From: Shewanella putrefaciens
GTDB lineage: Bacteria; Pseudomonadota; Gammaproteobacteria; Enterobacterales; Shewanellaceae
Direction: 5' to 3'
DNA length: 64,000 bases
Assembly: GCF_016406305.1 (NCBI RefSeq)
Contig: NZ_CP066369.1
Location: forward strand, 3,366,501-3,430,500
The translations under genes were made by a program, and so were the position numbers. The notes under the pieces were generated by a model, which worked only from the letters and a program-made list of their open reading frames with translations, was not told where the DNA came from and searched no databases. This document shows positions 9,236 through 20,086 of this stretch, one piece after another (within the stretch, counting starts at the first letter, position 1; each line of letters begins with the position of its first letter).

Positions 9236-10810
9236 GTGCTAAATAACATTCGGGCTTTTGCCCAACAAAAGTCCCGAACCCACGCTTTGAGGCTCGTACT
9301 GGCATTTGTCCTTGGTGCCAGTACGGCACTTTCATTTGCCCCTTATTCCATCTGGATTATCTATCCTATCGCCATGGCGTTGGCCCTTTGGCAGAGTCAG
9401 CCCCTCTCGACTAAGGCTAACTTTTACTATTGGTTAAGCTTTGGTTTTGGTTGTTTTGCCGTCGGGATCAGCTGGGTGCACGTGAGTATGGACACCTTTG
9501 GTGGTCTACCACTCCCCGCATCGATTGGCTTAATGGCCTTATTGGCCCTGTATTTAGCCTTATATCCCGCGCTGACGGGTTTAGCGCTGGCGTGGTTAAC
9601 CAACGCGCGCAGTCGTGCTGACGAAGCTAAGTTCAGTCTTTGGCGTAATCTCGCCCTATTCCCCGCACTGTGGACCTTAACCGAATGGGCTCGTGGTTGG
9701 GTGATGACGGGTTTCCCCTGGTTATGGGCGGGTTATTCGCAAACCCAAGGGCCGCTAAAGCCCCTTGCTAGCATCATAGGTGCGCTGGGATTAAGCTTTG
9801 TGCTAGCGATGCTCGCGGGTGCATTAGCCCTTTGTTTGACTAAGCGTTATAAAAGCTTACTGATTTTACTGCCACTCATCGTACTGAGTGCCTGGGTTGT
9901 ACCTAAATTTTCCGATATTCATCCAACGGGCGAGAGCGTCAAAGTGGCGCTGGTGCAAGGTAATATTCCCCAAAGCATGAAGTGGGAACCCGAAGCTCTG
10001 TGGCCAACACTCTTGAAATATATGGATTTATCCCGAGAACACTTAGATGCCGATATCATTATTTGGCCAGAGGCCGCCGTCCCGGCGCCCGAGTCTATGG
10101 TGCAGGAGTTTTTAGATAATGCTAATAAAGTGGCGAATCTAAATCACACCTCCATTATCACTGGCATTATTAGTCATCAGGACAATCAATTCTATAATTC
10201 ATTGATTGTGCTAGGTAATCATAATCAGAAACAACAAACAGGCCCCGATTATGAGGCCGATGGCAGCAACCAATTTAAGAAACATCACCTGCTGCCGATT
10301 GGTGAGTTTGTGCCCTTCGAGGCACTGCTGCGCCCGATAGCGCCGTTCTTCAATCTGCCAATGTCATCCTTTGCTAGAGGCGAATACCGTCAGCCGAATC
10401 TAAGCGCGCTTGGACATAAAATTGCACCGGCAATTTGCTATGAAATCGCGTTCCCTGAGCAGCTCAGGGACAGTGTCGACCTAGATACCGATATTCTGCT
10501 CACAGTGTCAAACGATGCCTGGTTTGGTACCTCAAATGGGCCACTGCAACATATGGAAATGGCCCAAATGCGTTCAATTGAACTGGGCCGCCCTTTAGTT
10601 CGTGCGACCAACAATGGAGTTACCGCCGTGGTCGATGAAAAGGGCAATATCACCGCATCATTACCGCAGTTTGAAACGGGCGTCCTGAGTGCAACCATTC
10701 CACTGGTGACAGGGCAAACATGGTTCGCCAAAATAGGCCAAATGCCCCTGCTGTTACTCTGTGGCTTACTCGTGTTACTCGGCCTTGGCAGACGTGCTAA
10801 AGCGCAATAG
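9236..10810 (+). CDS. lnt: Apolipoprotein N-acyltransferase
   Basis: A 524-residue inner-membrane enzyme that adds the third acyl chain to lipoprotein N-terminal cysteines, the last step before Lol export. About six hydrophobic segments fill residues 15-215, followed by a nitrilase domain. The catalytic triad is visible as Glu in WPEAAVP, Lys in FKKHHLLPIGE and Cys in PAICYEIAF. The start is GTG at 9236, six bases after the corC stop. It serves the several lipoproteins in this window (LptE, MltB, RlpA, the M48 protease). Confidence 0.95.
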   Translation: MLNNIRAFAQQKSRTHALRLVLAFVLGASTALSFAPYSIWIIYPIAMALALWQSQPLSTKANFYYWLSFGFGCFAVGISWVHVSMDTFGGLPLPASIGLMALLALYLALYPALTGLALAWLTNARSRADEAKFSLWRNLALFPALWTLTEWARGWVMTGFPWLWAGYSQTQGPLKPLASIIGALGLSFVLAMLAGALALCLTKRYKSLLILLPLIVLSAWVVPKFSDIHPTGESVKVALVQGNIPQSMKWEPEALWPTLLKYMDLSREHLDADIIIWPEAAVPAPESMVQEFLDNANKVANLNHTSIITGIISHQDNQFYNSLIVLGNHNQKQQTGPDYEADGSNQFKKHHLLPIGEFVPFEALLRPIAPFFNLPMSSFARGEYRQPNLSALGHKIAPAICYEIAFPEQLRDSVDLDTDILLTVSNDAWFGTSNGPLQHMEMAQMRSIELGRPLVRATNNGVTAVVDEKGNITASLPQFETGVLSATIPLVTGQTWFAKIGQMPLLLLCGLLVLLGLGRRAKAQ

Positions 10811-11052
10811 GGTTTAGACTGTGTACTATCGCACCAATCAAAAAGTATCTGGCTTCACCTTTCGTTATACCCAAGCAACGGATGCCAACACGCCACCGCA
10901 GTATGATCTCAATCTCCAAGGCTGCTGATGCGGCCAATCTCAGCAAATCAATCTTGATAAAATAGATTAGCCACTGTGCTGATTTCAGGGTAAAGTGCCC
11001 CATTAAACGCGGCCTTGCTTGACTGCCTCGTATTTCATACCAAGGCAAACCT

Positions 11053-11706
11053 ATGGCTCCCCTGCGTACCCGCTACCAAACCCACGAGTTTGGGACGATT
11101 GACATCCATGTTCGCACCCTTAGAGATAACCAAGAATTTCAAGATATTAACGGCGAGGCAGAAAAACTCGGCATTTCCTCTGCCACTTGGCCATTATTTG
11201 GCATTATCTGGCCATCCGGACAGGTACTCTCCCACCATATGCTTGACTACGATATTAGCAATAAACGCATTTTGGAGGTTGGCTGCGGAATTGGCCTTGC
11301 CAGCTTAGTGCTTAATCACAGGCATGCCGATATCACAGCAACGGACTATCACCCTGAAACCGGTGGTTTTCTTGCAAAAAATGTGGCGCTCAATAACGGC
11401 CGAGTCATTCCCTTCGTACGAACGGGCTGGGCCGATACGGCATCGGAATTGGGCATGTTCGATTTGATTATCGGTAGCGATCTACTGTATGAACAAGAGC
11501 ATGCGGATTTACTTTCTCAATTTATAGAACAACATGCCAAGCCAAGTTGCGATGTCGTGCTGGTCGATCCAGGTCGCGGAAATCACGCCAAATTTAGTAA
11601 AAAAATGGTCATGCTCGGTTTTGACCATTCCCAACATAAACCCATTAATACGGCATTTTTAACTGCACCTTTTCATGGCCAAATTCTGACCTATTGCCGC
11701 AATTAA
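11053..11706 (+). CDS. Class I SAM-dependent methyltransferase, substrate unknown
   Basis: A 217-residue Rossmann-fold methyltransferase of the family annotated as nicotinamide N-methylase-like or protein lysine methyltransferase-like. Motif I reads EVGCGIGLASL near residue 76, followed by the acidic ATDYHPE strand. The segment FDLIIGSDLLYEQEH near residue 136 is typical of this group. No target can be named from sequence. It stands alone, 242 bp after lnt, in a gap where I see no other gene. It ends 35 bp before a perfect 36-bp palindrome. Confidence 0.8.
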   Translation: MAPLRTRYQTHEFGTIDIHVRTLRDNQEFQDINGEAEKLGISSATWPLFGIIWPSGQVLSHHMLDYDISNKRILEVGCGIGLASLVLNHRHADITATDYHPETGGFLAKNVALNNGRVIPFVRTGWADTASELGMFDLIIGSDLLYEQEHADLLSQFIEQHAKPSCDVVLVDPGRGNHAKFSKKMVMLGFDHSQHKPINTAFLTAPFHGQILTYCRN

Positions 11707-11740
11707 TCCCATCCTGGCCAACGCCCTTCCCTCTATTTTC

Positions 11741-11776
11741 GCCCCCAAAACGACGCCTAGGCGTCGTTTTGGGGGC
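11741..11776. terminator. Perfect 36-bp palindrome between convergent genes
   Basis: Two exact 18-bp half-sites (GCCCCCAAAACGACGCCT and its complement) meet at a central CCTAGG. It lies between the methyltransferase and the convergent ybeL-like gene and probably works as a bidirectional terminator. No separate T tract follows on either side; the only T runs are inside the stem, which is atypical. Confidence 0.6.
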
Positions 11777-11787
11777 AAAGTTCACGC

Positions 11788-12288
11788 TTAGGGCGTTAGC
11801 GGTTCACGGGTAAACTCTTCGTTATCGCACTCGGGACAATCGGGGACAACCCCAGGAAATTCAATATTCATTTCATGGCCACAATTGGTGCAGACCATAA
11901 TGCCTTGGCTGACAATATCACCACTCTGATAATAGCCATGGTGCTTAAAATCCTGTGTTAACTCGTGCCACTCCACTTGGCTACGGTCGGTTATTTCACT
12001 CAGCCAGTGCCACAGGGTATTTTCCATGGCAATGACACTTGGGCTATGGCTGAAACTATCGGCATTTTGCTCACGCAGAAAACTCGCTATATCACGCTTT
12101 AAGAATTGTTCCACTAACGCGAGTTCATCTTCTTTGGCCTGTTCTTTAAGACGCAAATACTCCTTACCTTGAGTGACTGATTTAAATAAATTCTTTGCAG
12201 TCATAGTGTTATCTTCTGCAAATTGGGATTTCACCTCGGTAATTAAGGCTTGATACAGTCCTAGTAGCGCGTTACTTCTATCATTCAT
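11788..12288 (-). CDS. YbeL-like zinc-ribbon protein (DUF1451)
   Basis: A 166-residue soluble protein resembling E. coli YbeL, which lies next to leuS there too. The first 100 residues are helical and charged. A C-terminal zinc ribbon at about residues 125-155 uses the cysteine pairs CTNC and CPEC. Function is unknown. The ATG at 12288 is preceded by AAGGAG at good distance; a TTG two codons upstream would lie too close to that site. It is divergent from leuS, sharing the 121-bp gap. Confidence 0.85.
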   Translation of the reverse strand: MNDRSNALLGLYQALITEVKSQFAEDNTMTAKNLFKSVTQGKEYLRLKEQAKEDELALVEQFLKRDIASFLREQNADSFSHSPSVIAMENTLWHWLSEITDRSQVEWHELTQDFKHHGYYQSGDIVSQGIMVCTNCGHEMNIEFPGVVPDCPECDNEEFTREPLTP

Positions 12289-12409
12289 AACCAATACTCC
12301 TTCATAGGAACCTTTTTAATGCATCGCTTCTAGTTTATTCTATGCAGATCTTATTCGCGCCGATATGGCGTTAGATCAAATAATAGGCGGCACTGCCGGA
12401 AATAGCGTG

Positions 12410-14989
12410 ATGCAAGAGCAATATAATCCCTCAGAAATTGAAGCCTTAGTGCAAAAGCACTGGCATGACAACAAAACCTTTGAAGTCACTGAAGATGCAA
12501 ACAAAGAAAAGTTTTATTGCCTTTCAATGTTTCCGTATCCTTCGGGCCGACTCCACATGGGACACGTTCGCAACTATACCATAGGTGATGTGGTTGCACG
12601 CTTCCAGCGTCTTCAGGGCAAAAACGTGCTGCAACCCATAGGTTGGGACTCATTTGGTCTGCCCGCAGAAAATGCCGCGATTAACAACAAAACTGCGCCT
12701 GCGCCATGGACCTATGAAAACATAGAATACATGAAGAACCAGCTGAAATTACTGGGTTTTGGTTACGATTGGAGCCGTGAAATTGCCACTTGTACCCCTG
12801 AATATTATCGCTGGGAACAATGGTTTTTCACTAAGTTGTACGAAAAAGGTCTTGTCTATAAGAAGACAGCTTCGGTCAACTGGTGTCCAAACGATGAAAC
12901 CGTACTGGCGAACGAGCAAGTTCAAGACGGTTGCTGCTGGCGCTGTGATACCCCTGTGGAACAAAAAGAAATCCCACAGTGGTTCATTAAGATCACTGCC
13001 TATGCAGAAGAATTATTAAACGATATCGATACCTTAGATGGCTGGCCTGAACAGGTTAAGACCATGCAGCGTAACTGGATTGGTCGCAGCGAAGGCGTCG
13101 AAATGACCTTCGGCGTCGCAGGTAGCGATAAAAGCTTCGATATCTATACCACGCGTCCAGATACCTTAATGGGTGTGACCTATGTGGCGATTGCCGCGGG
13201 TCATCCATTGGCTGAAATCGCCGCGCAAACCAATCCTGAGCTGGCTCAGTTTATTGATGAGTGCAAAAACAGCACCACCTCTGAAGCTGAACTTGCGACT
13301 ATGGAAAAACGCGGCGTAGCCACAGGGCTTTTCGCCATTCATCCTATCACTGGCAAGCAAGTGCCGATTTGGGCCGCTAACTTTGTGTTGATGAACTATG
13401 GCACCGGCGCTGTGATGTCGGTTCCAGGCCACGATCAACGTGATTTCGAATTTGCCAAGAAATACGGTCTGGCGATTGAAGCGGTAATCAAGCCAGTTGA
13501 TGGCGAAGTCGACATCAGTGAAGCCGCTTATACCGAAAAAGGCGTACTGTTTAACTCCGGTGAGTTCGACGGTTTAGACTTTGACGCCGCCTTCAATGCC
13601 ATAGCTAACAAGTTAGTCGCCGAAGGTAAAGGCAAGCGCCAAGTCAACTATCGCCTGCGCGATTGGGGTGTTTCACGTCAGCGTTACTGGGGCGCACCTA
13701 TTCCTATGGTGACCTTAGCCGACGGTACTGTGATCCCAACACCTGCAGATCAACTGCCCGTCTTACTGCCAGAAGATGTCGTGATGGACGGTATTCAAAG
13801 CCCAATCAAGGCCGATAAAGAATGGGCGAAAACCCAAGTTAATGGCCAAGATGCACTGCGCGAAACCGATACCTTCGATACCTTTATGGAATCCTCTTGG
13901 TATTACGCCCGTTACTGCAGCCCGCAGGCCGATAAAATGTTAGATCCCGCTAAAGCCAACTACTGGCTACCTGTGGATCAATATATTGGCGGTATCGAAC
14001 ACGCCTGTATGCATTTGTTATATTTCCGTTTCTTCCACAAACTGCTGCGTGATGCGGGTCTAGTAAACTCTAACGAGCCAGCCAAACAACTGCTGACTCA
14101 GGGTATGGTGTTGGCCGATGCCTTCTACTACACCAACGACAAAGGTGCCCGCGTATGGGTATCGCCGTTAGATGTAGCGACCACCGAAAAAGACGACAAG
14201 GGCCGTATCACTAAGGCTATTGACAAAGACGGCAACGAACTGGTTTACACTGGTATGTGCAAAATGTCGAAGTCGAAAAACAACGGTATCGACCCTCAAG
14301 TGATGGTTGAGAAATACGGCGCCGACACTGTGCGTCTGTTTATGATGTTCGCCTCACCACCAGAATTAACACTCGAATGGCAAGAGTCTGGCGTTGAAGG
14401 CGCACACCGCTTCATTAAACGTCTGTGGAAGCTTGCAAGCGACTATGTGGCTCAGGACAACAGCGAAGCCTTAGATGTCAGCAAGTTAACTGGCGATCAA
14501 AAAGCGCTGCGCCGTGAAGTCCACAAGACTATTGCGAAAGTGACCGATGATATCGGCCGTCGTCAAATGTTCAACACTGCGGTTGCCGCCGTGATGGAAC
14601 TGATGAACCACCTGCAAAAAGCACCACAAGCCACAGGTCAAGACAGAGCCATTATCGGCGAAGCCTTATCTGCAGTGGTGCGTTTGCTGTACCCTATCAT
14701 TCCACACGTCAGCTTTAGCCTGTGGAACGAGCTAGGTAATGCGAGCAGCATCGAAGATAGCCAATGGCCGGTTGTCGATGACTCAGCCCTAGTGGAAGAC
14801 AGCAAACTCATAGTGGTGCAAGTGAACGGTAAAGTTCGCGCCAAAATCACTGTGGCCGCCGATGCCGACCAAGCCTCTGTTGAAGCATTGGGTATGGCGG
14901 ACGAGCAAGTGATCAAGTACTTAGATGGCGTGACTGTGCGTAAAGTGATCTATGTACCAGGCAAACTGCTCAGCATAGTTGCCAACTAA
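12410..14989 (+). CDS. leuS: Leucyl-tRNA synthetase
   Basis: An 859-residue class Ia synthetase that charges tRNA-Leu (E. coli length 860). The HIGH motif appears as HMGH in [16 protein letters not shown] near residue 50. The KMSKS loop is in [11 protein letters not shown] near residue 621. The editing (CP1) domain with [12 protein letters not shown] is near residue 250. The start at 12410 matches the family's MQEQY start; an ATG 45 bases upstream has no ribosome-binding site. It heads the leuS-lptE-holA-nadD run. Confidence 0.96.
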   Translation: MQEQYNPSEIEALVQKHWHDNKTFEVTEDANKEKFYCLSMFPYPSGRLHMGHVRNYTIGDVVARFQRLQGKNVLQPIGWDSFGLPAENAAINNKTAPAPWTYENIEYMKNQLKLLGFGYDWSREIATCTPEYYRWEQWFFTKLYEKGLVYKKTASVNWCPNDETVLANEQVQDGCCWRCDTPVEQKEIPQWFIKITAYAEELLNDIDTLDGWPEQVKTMQRNWIGRSEGVEMTFGVAGSDKSFDIYTTRPDTLMGVTYVAIAAGHPLAEIAAQTNPELAQFIDECKNSTTSEAELATMEKRGVATGLFAIHPITGKQVPIWAANFVLMNYGTGAVMSVPGHDQRDFEFAKKYGLAIEAVIKPVDGEVDISEAAYTEKGVLFNSGEFDGLDFDAAFNAIANKLVAEGKGKRQVNYRLRDWGVSRQRYWGAPIPMVTLADGTVIPTPADQLPVLLPEDVVMDGIQSPIKADKEWAKTQVNGQDALRETDTFDTFMESSWYYARYCSPQADKMLDPAKANYWLPVDQYIGGIEHACMHLLYFRFFHKLLRDAGLVNSNEPAKQLLTQGMVLADAFYYTNDKGARVWVSPLDVATTEKDDKGRITKAIDKDGNELVYTGMCKMSKSKNNGIDPQVMVEKYGADTVRLFMMFASPPELTLEWQESGVEGAHRFIKRLWKLASDYVAQDNSEALDVSKLTGDQKALRREVHKTIAKVTDDIGRRQMFNTAVAAVMELMNHLQKAPQATGQDRAIIGEALSAVVRLLYPIIPHVSFSLWNELGNASSIEDSQWPVVDDSALVEDSKLIVVQVNGKVRAKITVAADADQASVEALGMADEQVIKYLDGVTVRKVIYVPGKLLSIVAN

Positions 14990-15002
14990 TGCTGGGCATT
15001 AG

Positions 15003-15521
15003 ATGAATAGGAAACCGCGAAAACTTATGCTAATTAAACGCTTAGCTTTCGCAATCATGGCACTGGTCATTATGACCAGTGCCGGTTGCGGTTTTAAGCT
15101 CCAACGTAGCTATCAAATCCCCGCCGAGCTTAATCAGTTAAGCTTGAGCAGTTCGGATGAATATAGCGAACTTACTCGCTTAGTGCGTGAGCGGTTACGT
15201 TTGAACAACGTCAAAATTGTTGATCCCGCCAATGATGTGCCAGTGTTAAGGCTGATCACCGACTCCCTAGAACGTTCAACCTTGTCTTTGTACCCCACGG
15301 GTAACGTCGCCGAGTATGAACTGATTTATTTGGTCGAATTCGCCGTGGCATTGCCGGGCAAAGAGGCGCAACCTTTCAAGGTTGAAATCCGCCGCGACTA
15401 TTTAGACGATCCCCGTACCGCGTTGGCAAAGAGCCGTGAAATGGAATTACTCACTAAGGAAATGCGTATCCAGGCTGCGGATCGTATTCTGCAGGCGATG
15501 GCCAGCACTGAGGTGAATTAA
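15003..15521 (+). CDS. lptE: LPS-assembly lipoprotein LptE
   Basis: A roughly 172-residue outer-membrane lipoprotein that plugs the LptD barrel and helps insert lipopolysaccharide into the outer leaflet. A signal peptide ends in the lipobox TSAGC, so the mature protein starts CGFKLQRSYQ. The order leuS-lptE-holA-nadD is the E. coli order. The start is uncertain: ATG at 15003 or the in-frame ATG at 15027, which gives a more usual signal-peptide length. Neither has a strong ribosome-binding site. Confidence 0.9.
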   Translation: MNRKPRKLMLIKRLAFAIMALVIMTSAGCGFKLQRSYQIPAELNQLSLSSSDEYSELTRLVRERLRLNNVKIVDPANDVPVLRLITDSLERSTLSLYPTGNVAEYELIYLVEFAVALPGKEAQPFKVEIRRDYLDDPRTALAKSREMELLTKEMRIQAADRILQAMASTEVN

Positions 15522-15542
15522 TGCGGGGCTACGATTAATGCC

Positions 15543-15572
15543 GGACATCATTCAATGGGACATCATTCAATG
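15543..15572 (+). repeat. 15-bp tandem duplication over the holA start
   Basis: GGACATCATTCAATG occurs twice head to tail (15543-15557 and 15558-15572). Each copy ends with an ATG in the holA frame, so the duplication has doubled the start codon without shifting the frame. Confidence 0.9.
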
Positions 15573-16601
15573 AGAGTCTATCCCGATCAACTTGCCCGCC
15601 ACCTTAACCAGCTATTGCCCTGTTATCTGATTTTTGGTGATGATCCTTGGTTAATCGAAACGACTAAGGATCAGATCCGCCAATTCGCTAAACGGCAAGG
15701 CTTCGATGAACGAGTCCAGCTTATTCAAGAAACGGGCTTTAATTGGAATGAGTTAACCCAGGAATGGCAGGCCATGAGCCTGTTTTCCAGCAAGCGCATC
15801 ATAGAGCTAAACCTACCTAACGCTAAACCCGGTGCCGACGGTTCGGCCACGCTGCAAGCGCTATTAGATATGCCCAATCCCGATATGCTGTTGATTATCG
15901 AGGGACCAAAGCTTGCTACCGAGCAAACCAACAGCAAATGGTTTAAGACCTTAGATGCCCATGGTATGTATCTGCCCTGCACCACGCCCGAGGGCGATCA
16001 GTTTATGCGCTGGCTCGACTCGCGTATCAAGCATTTTAAGCTCAATCTGCAAAGTGATGCCCGCGCTATGCTGTATTCCCTCTATGAAGGGAATTTATTG
16101 GCCGCCGATCAAGCCATGCAGCTGCTGCAACTCCTGAGCCCAACAAAACCCGTCAGTGCCGATGAGTTAAGCCACTATTTTGAAGATCAGTCCCGCTTTA
16201 CCGTGTATCAACTCACCGATGCCCTGCTGACCAATCACCAACAAAGTGCCCAGCATATGCTTGGACAACTTAATGGCGAAGGCACTGCGCTGCCCATCCT
16301 GCTTTGGGCGCTCTTTAAAGAACTGCACCTCCTGCTCATGTTAAAGAGTGAACAGGCACAAGGTGCGGCGTTAAATGCACTTTGGAGTAAGCACCGTATT
16401 TGGGATAAACGTAAGCCACTCTACCAAGCGGCACTGCAACGACTGACACTCGAACAGATTGAACATATGTTAGCCTTTGCCTCCAAGCTTGAGCTGAATT
16501 TAAAACAGCACGGCAGGGAAGATTGGACCGGCCTGAGCCATCTATGCCTTTTATTCGATCCCAAAGCCCATCGGCAATTGGCCCATATAACCATAGAGTA
16601 A
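15570..16601 (+). CDS. holA: DNA polymerase III delta subunit
   Basis: A 343-residue clamp-loader subunit that opens the beta clamp (E. coli length 343). The N-terminus [13 protein letters not shown] aligns with the E. coli start MIRLYPEQL, and the IFGDDPWL segment is the family's first strand. The start is therefore placed at the second ATG of the local duplication; the ATG at 15555 is in frame and would add five residues (MGHHS). It is followed by nadD after 13 bp, so both are probably on one transcript. Confidence 0.93.
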   Translation: MRVYPDQLARHLNQLLPCYLIFGDDPWLIETTKDQIRQFAKRQGFDERVQLIQETGFNWNELTQEWQAMSLFSSKRIIELNLPNAKPGADGSATLQALLDMPNPDMLLIIEGPKLATEQTNSKWFKTLDAHGMYLPCTTPEGDQFMRWLDSRIKHFKLNLQSDARAMLYSLYEGNLLAADQAMQLLQLLSPTKPVSADELSHYFEDQSRFTVYQLTDALLTNHQQSAQHMLGQLNGEGTALPILLWALFKELHLLLMLKSEQAQGAALNALWSKHRIWDKRKPLYQAALQRLTLEQIEHMLAFASKLELNLKQHGREDWTGLSHLCLLFDPKAHRQLAHITIE

Positions 16602-16614
16602 TCGAAGAATAGCT

Positions 16615-17262
16615 ATGCGTATTGGTATTTTAGGCGGTACCTTCGACCCCATACATTACGGTCATATTCGCCCCGCCATGGAGGTAAAGCTGGCGCTGGG
16701 CTTAGATAAAATACTGCTGCTGCCTAACCATATTCCTCCCCATAAACAACAGCCACACTCCACCACGGCGCAGCGCCTAGATATGGTGGCGGATGTCTGT
16801 ACTAAACTCGATGGCTTTGAGCTTTGCGATATCGAAGCGAAACGAAATACCCCCTCCTATACCGTTGTGACGCTAGAACAACTGCACGAACAATACCCCT
16901 ATGATGAGCTGTTTTTTATCATGGGAATGGACTCTTTTATTCATCTGCAAAGCTGGCATAAATGGCAGCAACTATTTGAATACTCAAACCTTGTTGTTTG
17001 TCAGCGTCCCGGTTGGCAGTTAGCCAGCGGACATCCAATGCAGCAGGTGCTTAGCGAACGCTACGAAGCCATCGATGCCCTTAAAAAGACAACGCAGCCG
17101 CAATCTCCCCTCCTTGGGCGTATTTTTACCGTCGATATCACTGCGCAGGATATTTCTTCCACCCAAATACGCTCACAGTTGTCTCAGGGAGAAATACCGC
17201 AGGATGCCCTTATGCCAACAACCTTAAATTATATTAAAAAACAAAGCCTTTACTTAGCTTGA
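16615..17262 (+). CDS. nadD: Nicotinate-mononucleotide adenylyltransferase
   Basis: A 215-residue nucleotidyltransferase that converts nicotinate mononucleotide and ATP to deamido-NAD in NAD synthesis. The nucleotide-binding motif [12 protein letters not shown] is at residues 7-18. The second motif, SSTQIRSQL, is near residue 182. It belongs to the conserved leuS-lptE-holA-nadD series and is followed by a 106-bp gap with a promoter-like -10 box before rsfS. Confidence 0.95.
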   Translation: MRIGILGGTFDPIHYGHIRPAMEVKLALGLDKILLLPNHIPPHKQQPHSTTAQRLDMVADVCTKLDGFELCDIEAKRNTPSYTVVTLEQLHEQYPYDELFFIMGMDSFIHLQSWHKWQQLFEYSNLVVCQRPGWQLASGHPMQQVLSERYEAIDALKKTTQPQSPLLGRIFTVDITAQDISSTQIRSQLSQGEIPQDALMPTTLNYIKKQSLYLA

Positions 17263-17325
17263 TTCAATATTAGCCCAGATATCGTAAACTCGATCGTCGA
17301 TCCAATGTATTCCATGGCCCAACAC

Positions 17326-17334
17326 TGATATACT
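17326..17334 (+). promoter_or_regulatory. Extended -10 promoter before rsfS
   Basis: TGATATACT gives an extended -10 element (TG, one base, TATACT) 34 bp before the rsfS start. No good -35 box is seen, which fits an extended -10 promoter. It would start the rsfS-rlmH-mrdA-rodA-mltB-rlpA transcript. Confidence 0.5.
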
Positions 17335-17368
17335 ACCGCGCTATTTAAAATTATTGAGGTACATCAGC

Positions 17369-17698
17369 GTGCAGAGCGCCGAATTAAAGCAGTTCGTAGT
17401 CGACAAGATCGACGACTTAAAAGCCAGAGATGTGGTAGTTATCGATGTTAGCAAGCAATCTAACATTACCGACTATATGGTAATTTGTTCAGGCACATCA
17501 AAGACTCATGTTAAAGCTATCGCCGAAAACCTAGTCGTTGAAGCTAAAGCCGCGGGCATCCCACCTATTGGTGTAGAAGGCCGTGATAGCAGCGAATGGG
17601 TACTGGTCGATATGGGCAACGTGATCCTGCACGTTATGCAAGATCAAACCCGCGATTTCTACCAGCTTGAAAAGCTCTGGTCAGAAAAGCAAGCCTGA
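17369..17698 (+). CDS. rsfS: Ribosomal silencing factor RsfS (YbeB)
   Basis: A 109-residue protein that binds ribosomal protein uL14 and blocks subunit joining when cells starve. The conserved core VIDKIDDLK-like start and [23 protein letters not shown] are clear. The start is taken as GTG at 17369, eight bases after TGAGGT; a TTG five codons upstream overlaps that site and is unlikely. The stop overlaps the rlmH start (TGATG), so the two are translationally coupled. Confidence 0.93.
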   Translation: MQSAELKQFVVDKIDDLKARDVVVIDVSKQSNITDYMVICSGTSKTHVKAIAENLVVEAKAAGIPPIGVEGRDSSEWVLVDMGNVILHVMQDQTRDFYQLEKLWSEKQA

Positions 17699-18168
17699 TG
17701 AAGTTGCAACTCATCGCAGTAGGAACACGGATGCCCGATTGGGTTACCCGTGGTTTCGAAGAATACCAGCGCCGCTTTCCCCGTGATATGGCGCTGGAGC
17801 TTATCGAAATACCCGCCGGAAAGCGGGGGAAAAATGCCGACATAGTCCGGATCCTGCAAAAGGAAGGCGAACTAATGTTGGCGGCCATTCCCAAAGGTAA
17901 TCATATTGTTAGCTTAGATCTCCCCGGTAAAAACTGGACGACCCCAGATCTAGCAACTGCGCTGAGCAAGTGGCAACTCGATGGCCGAGATGTGAGCCTA
18001 CTGGTTGGTGGCCCAGAAGGGTTAGCGCCCGCCTGTAAAGAAGCCGCTCACCAGAGTTGGTGTCTATCGGCATTAACCTTGCCCCACCCACTGGTGCGGA
18101 TTGTGGTTGCCGAAAGCTTATACCGCGCGTGGAGCGTGAATACTAATCACCCCTACCATAGAGAATAG
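17698..18168 (+). CDS. rlmH: 23S rRNA pseudouridine1915 N3-methyltransferase
   Basis: A 156-residue SPOUT-class methyltransferase that methylates pseudouridine 1915 in helix 69 of 23S rRNA on assembled 70S ribosomes. The SAM-binding knot contains [17 protein letters not shown] near residue 100 and SLYRAWS at the end, both diagnostic. Its length equals the E. coli enzyme (155). It overlaps rsfS by one base and precedes mrdA by 61 bp. Confidence 0.95.
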   Translation: MKLQLIAVGTRMPDWVTRGFEEYQRRFPRDMALELIEIPAGKRGKNADIVRILQKEGELMLAAIPKGNHIVSLDLPGKNWTTPDLATALSKWQLDGRDVSLLVGGPEGLAPACKEAAHQSWCLSALTLPHPLVRIVVAESLYRAWSVNTNHPYHRE

Positions 18169-18229
18169 CGGGATCTTGATGTTAACGAGTGTCAACCACC
18201 CGTCATGGGATCAGCCGGAGAGAGCATAA

Positions 18230-20086
18230 GTGTCGCCAAAAAAGCGGATAACCATGCATGATCACGCCGCCGAGGCGTCACTTTTTAAGCGCCGTGCGCT
18301 ATTCACTTTTTTATGTGTTGTCGTCCTATTGAGCGTGTTGGTGACCAACCTTTATCACCTACAGGTTGAATCCTATAAAGATTATGCAACTCGCTCTAAT
18401 GAAAACCGCATTCGAGTCGTTCCTATCGCTCCCAGTCGTGGCCTCATTTATGACAGGAACGGCGTACTTTTAGCCGAAAACCAACCTTTTTACTCCCTCG
18501 AACTGATCCCCGAAAAAATAACCAATATGTCCGAAACCTTGGACGAACTCGGTCAGTTAATTGAGATAAGTGTTGATGAACGTGAAACCTTCACCGAAGC
18601 GCTCAAGTTCCATCGTCGCTTTAAGCCGCTCACCCTGAAAAACCAACTGACCGAAGAACAAGTCGCCATTTTCAGCGTGAATCAACATCGCTTTCCGGGG
18701 ATTACCGTCGAGGCGGGGTTAAAACGTAATTATCCCTACGAGAGCCAGCTTACCCATGTCCTTGGCTATGTTGGAAAAATTAATACTCGAGATCGCGCCC
18801 AACTAGAGCGCAGCGATCAATGGAAAAACTATGCTGCGACTAAAGATATTGGTAAGCAAGGCATTGAAAAATATTATGAATCCCTATTGCATGGTTCACC
18901 GGGGCACCTCGAAGAAGAAGTGAACAACCGCGGCCGTACTATCCGCACCTTACGCATAGTCCCGCCCGAACCTGGGCAGGATATTTACCTAACCCTCGAT
19001 CTCCAATTACAACAAAAGGCCGTGGAGTTACTCCAGGGGCACAAGGGATCGATCGTTGCCATAGACCCAAGGGATGGTGGCATTTTAGCGCTAGTGTCTA
19101 GCCCAAGTTATGATCCAAACCAATTCGTTCAAGGGATTAATAGCAAAGATTACAGCGATTTACTTAATGATAAATCGCGCCCCTTGATCAACCGAGCCAC
19201 CCAAGGCCAATACGCCCCTGCGTCGACGATTAAACCTATCATTGCCCTACTCGGTCTCGATGAAAAAGCCGTGACCGAACATACCCGTATCTGGGATCCC
19301 GGCTTCTGGCAGATCCCTGGGGTGGAGCGAAAGTACCGCGACTGGAAGCGTTGGGGACACGGCTGGGTCAACGTCTACAGCGCGATTGTTGAATCCTGCG
19401 ATACCTACTTCTATGAATTAGCTTATAAAATCGGTGTTGACCCTATCGCCCGTTTTATGGAGCAGTTTGGTTTTGGGCAAAATACCGGCATAGATATCTT
19501 TGAGGAATCGGCGGGCAACATGCCCTCTAAAGACTGGAAACGCTTAAAGTACAATCAGGCCTGGTATATTGGCGACACGATTTCTGTGGGTATCGGTCAG
19601 GGTTACTGGACGGCGACGCCACTGCAATTGGCGAATGCCACCGCGATTTTAGCGAATAAGGGACGCCGCTTTCCGCCGCATTTGCTTAAATCAATCAAGG
19701 ACAATACGGCTAAAATTGACTCGCCAATTAATGAGTTACCACCTGTTGAACTTAAAAATCAGCGCAATTGGAATATTATCAACGAAGCCATGCGCCAGAC
19801 TGCGCACAAATCCCGCTTCACCGACGCCACTTACACCGCGGCGATGAAAACCGGTACAGCGCAGGTCATTGGCGTGGCAGAAAATACTAAGTACGATGCC
19901 AATAAAATTGCCGAACATTTCCGTGACAATGCTCTAGTGGTGGCCTATGCCCCCTTCGAAGAACCCAAAATTGTCCTCGCCGTCGTGATGGAAAACGCTG
20001 GCTGGGGTGGCGCTAATGCTGGCCCTGTCGCCCGCGCTATGCTCGATGAATATATGCTTAGAGACACTTGGAAACCAACGCCATGA
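18230..20086 (+). CDS. mrdA: Peptidoglycan transpeptidase PBP2
   Basis: A 618-residue class B penicillin-binding protein that cross-links peptidoglycan during cell elongation with RodA. One membrane anchor lies at about residues 20-45, followed by the pedestal domain and the transpeptidase. The active-site SxxK is STIK in YAPASTIKP near residue 331. The KTGTAQ motif is near residue 545. The start is GTG at 18230 with GGAG nine bases upstream; ATG at 18254 is an alternative. The last four bases overlap rodA (ATGA). Confidence 0.95.
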   Translation: MSPKKRITMHDHAAEASLFKRRALFTFLCVVVLLSVLVTNLYHLQVESYKDYATRSNENRIRVVPIAPSRGLIYDRNGVLLAENQPFYSLELIPEKITNMSETLDELGQLIEISVDERETFTEALKFHRRFKPLTLKNQLTEEQVAIFSVNQHRFPGITVEAGLKRNYPYESQLTHVLGYVGKINTRDRAQLERSDQWKNYAATKDIGKQGIEKYYESLLHGSPGHLEEEVNNRGRTIRTLRIVPPEPGQDIYLTLDLQLQQKAVELLQGHKGSIVAIDPRDGGILALVSSPSYDPNQFVQGINSKDYSDLLNDKSRPLINRATQGQYAPASTIKPIIALLGLDEKAVTEHTRIWDPGFWQIPGVERKYRDWKRWGHGWVNVYSAIVESCDTYFYELAYKIGVDPIARFMEQFGFGQNTGIDIFEESAGNMPSKDWKRLKYNQAWYIGDTISVGIGQGYWTATPLQLANATAILANKGRRFPPHLLKSIKDNTAKIDSPINELPPVELKNQRNWNIINEAMRQTAHKSRFTDATYTAAMKTGTAQVIGVAENTKYDANKIAEHFRDNALVVAYAPFEEPKIVLAVVMENAGWGGANAGPVARAMLDEYMLRDTWKPTP

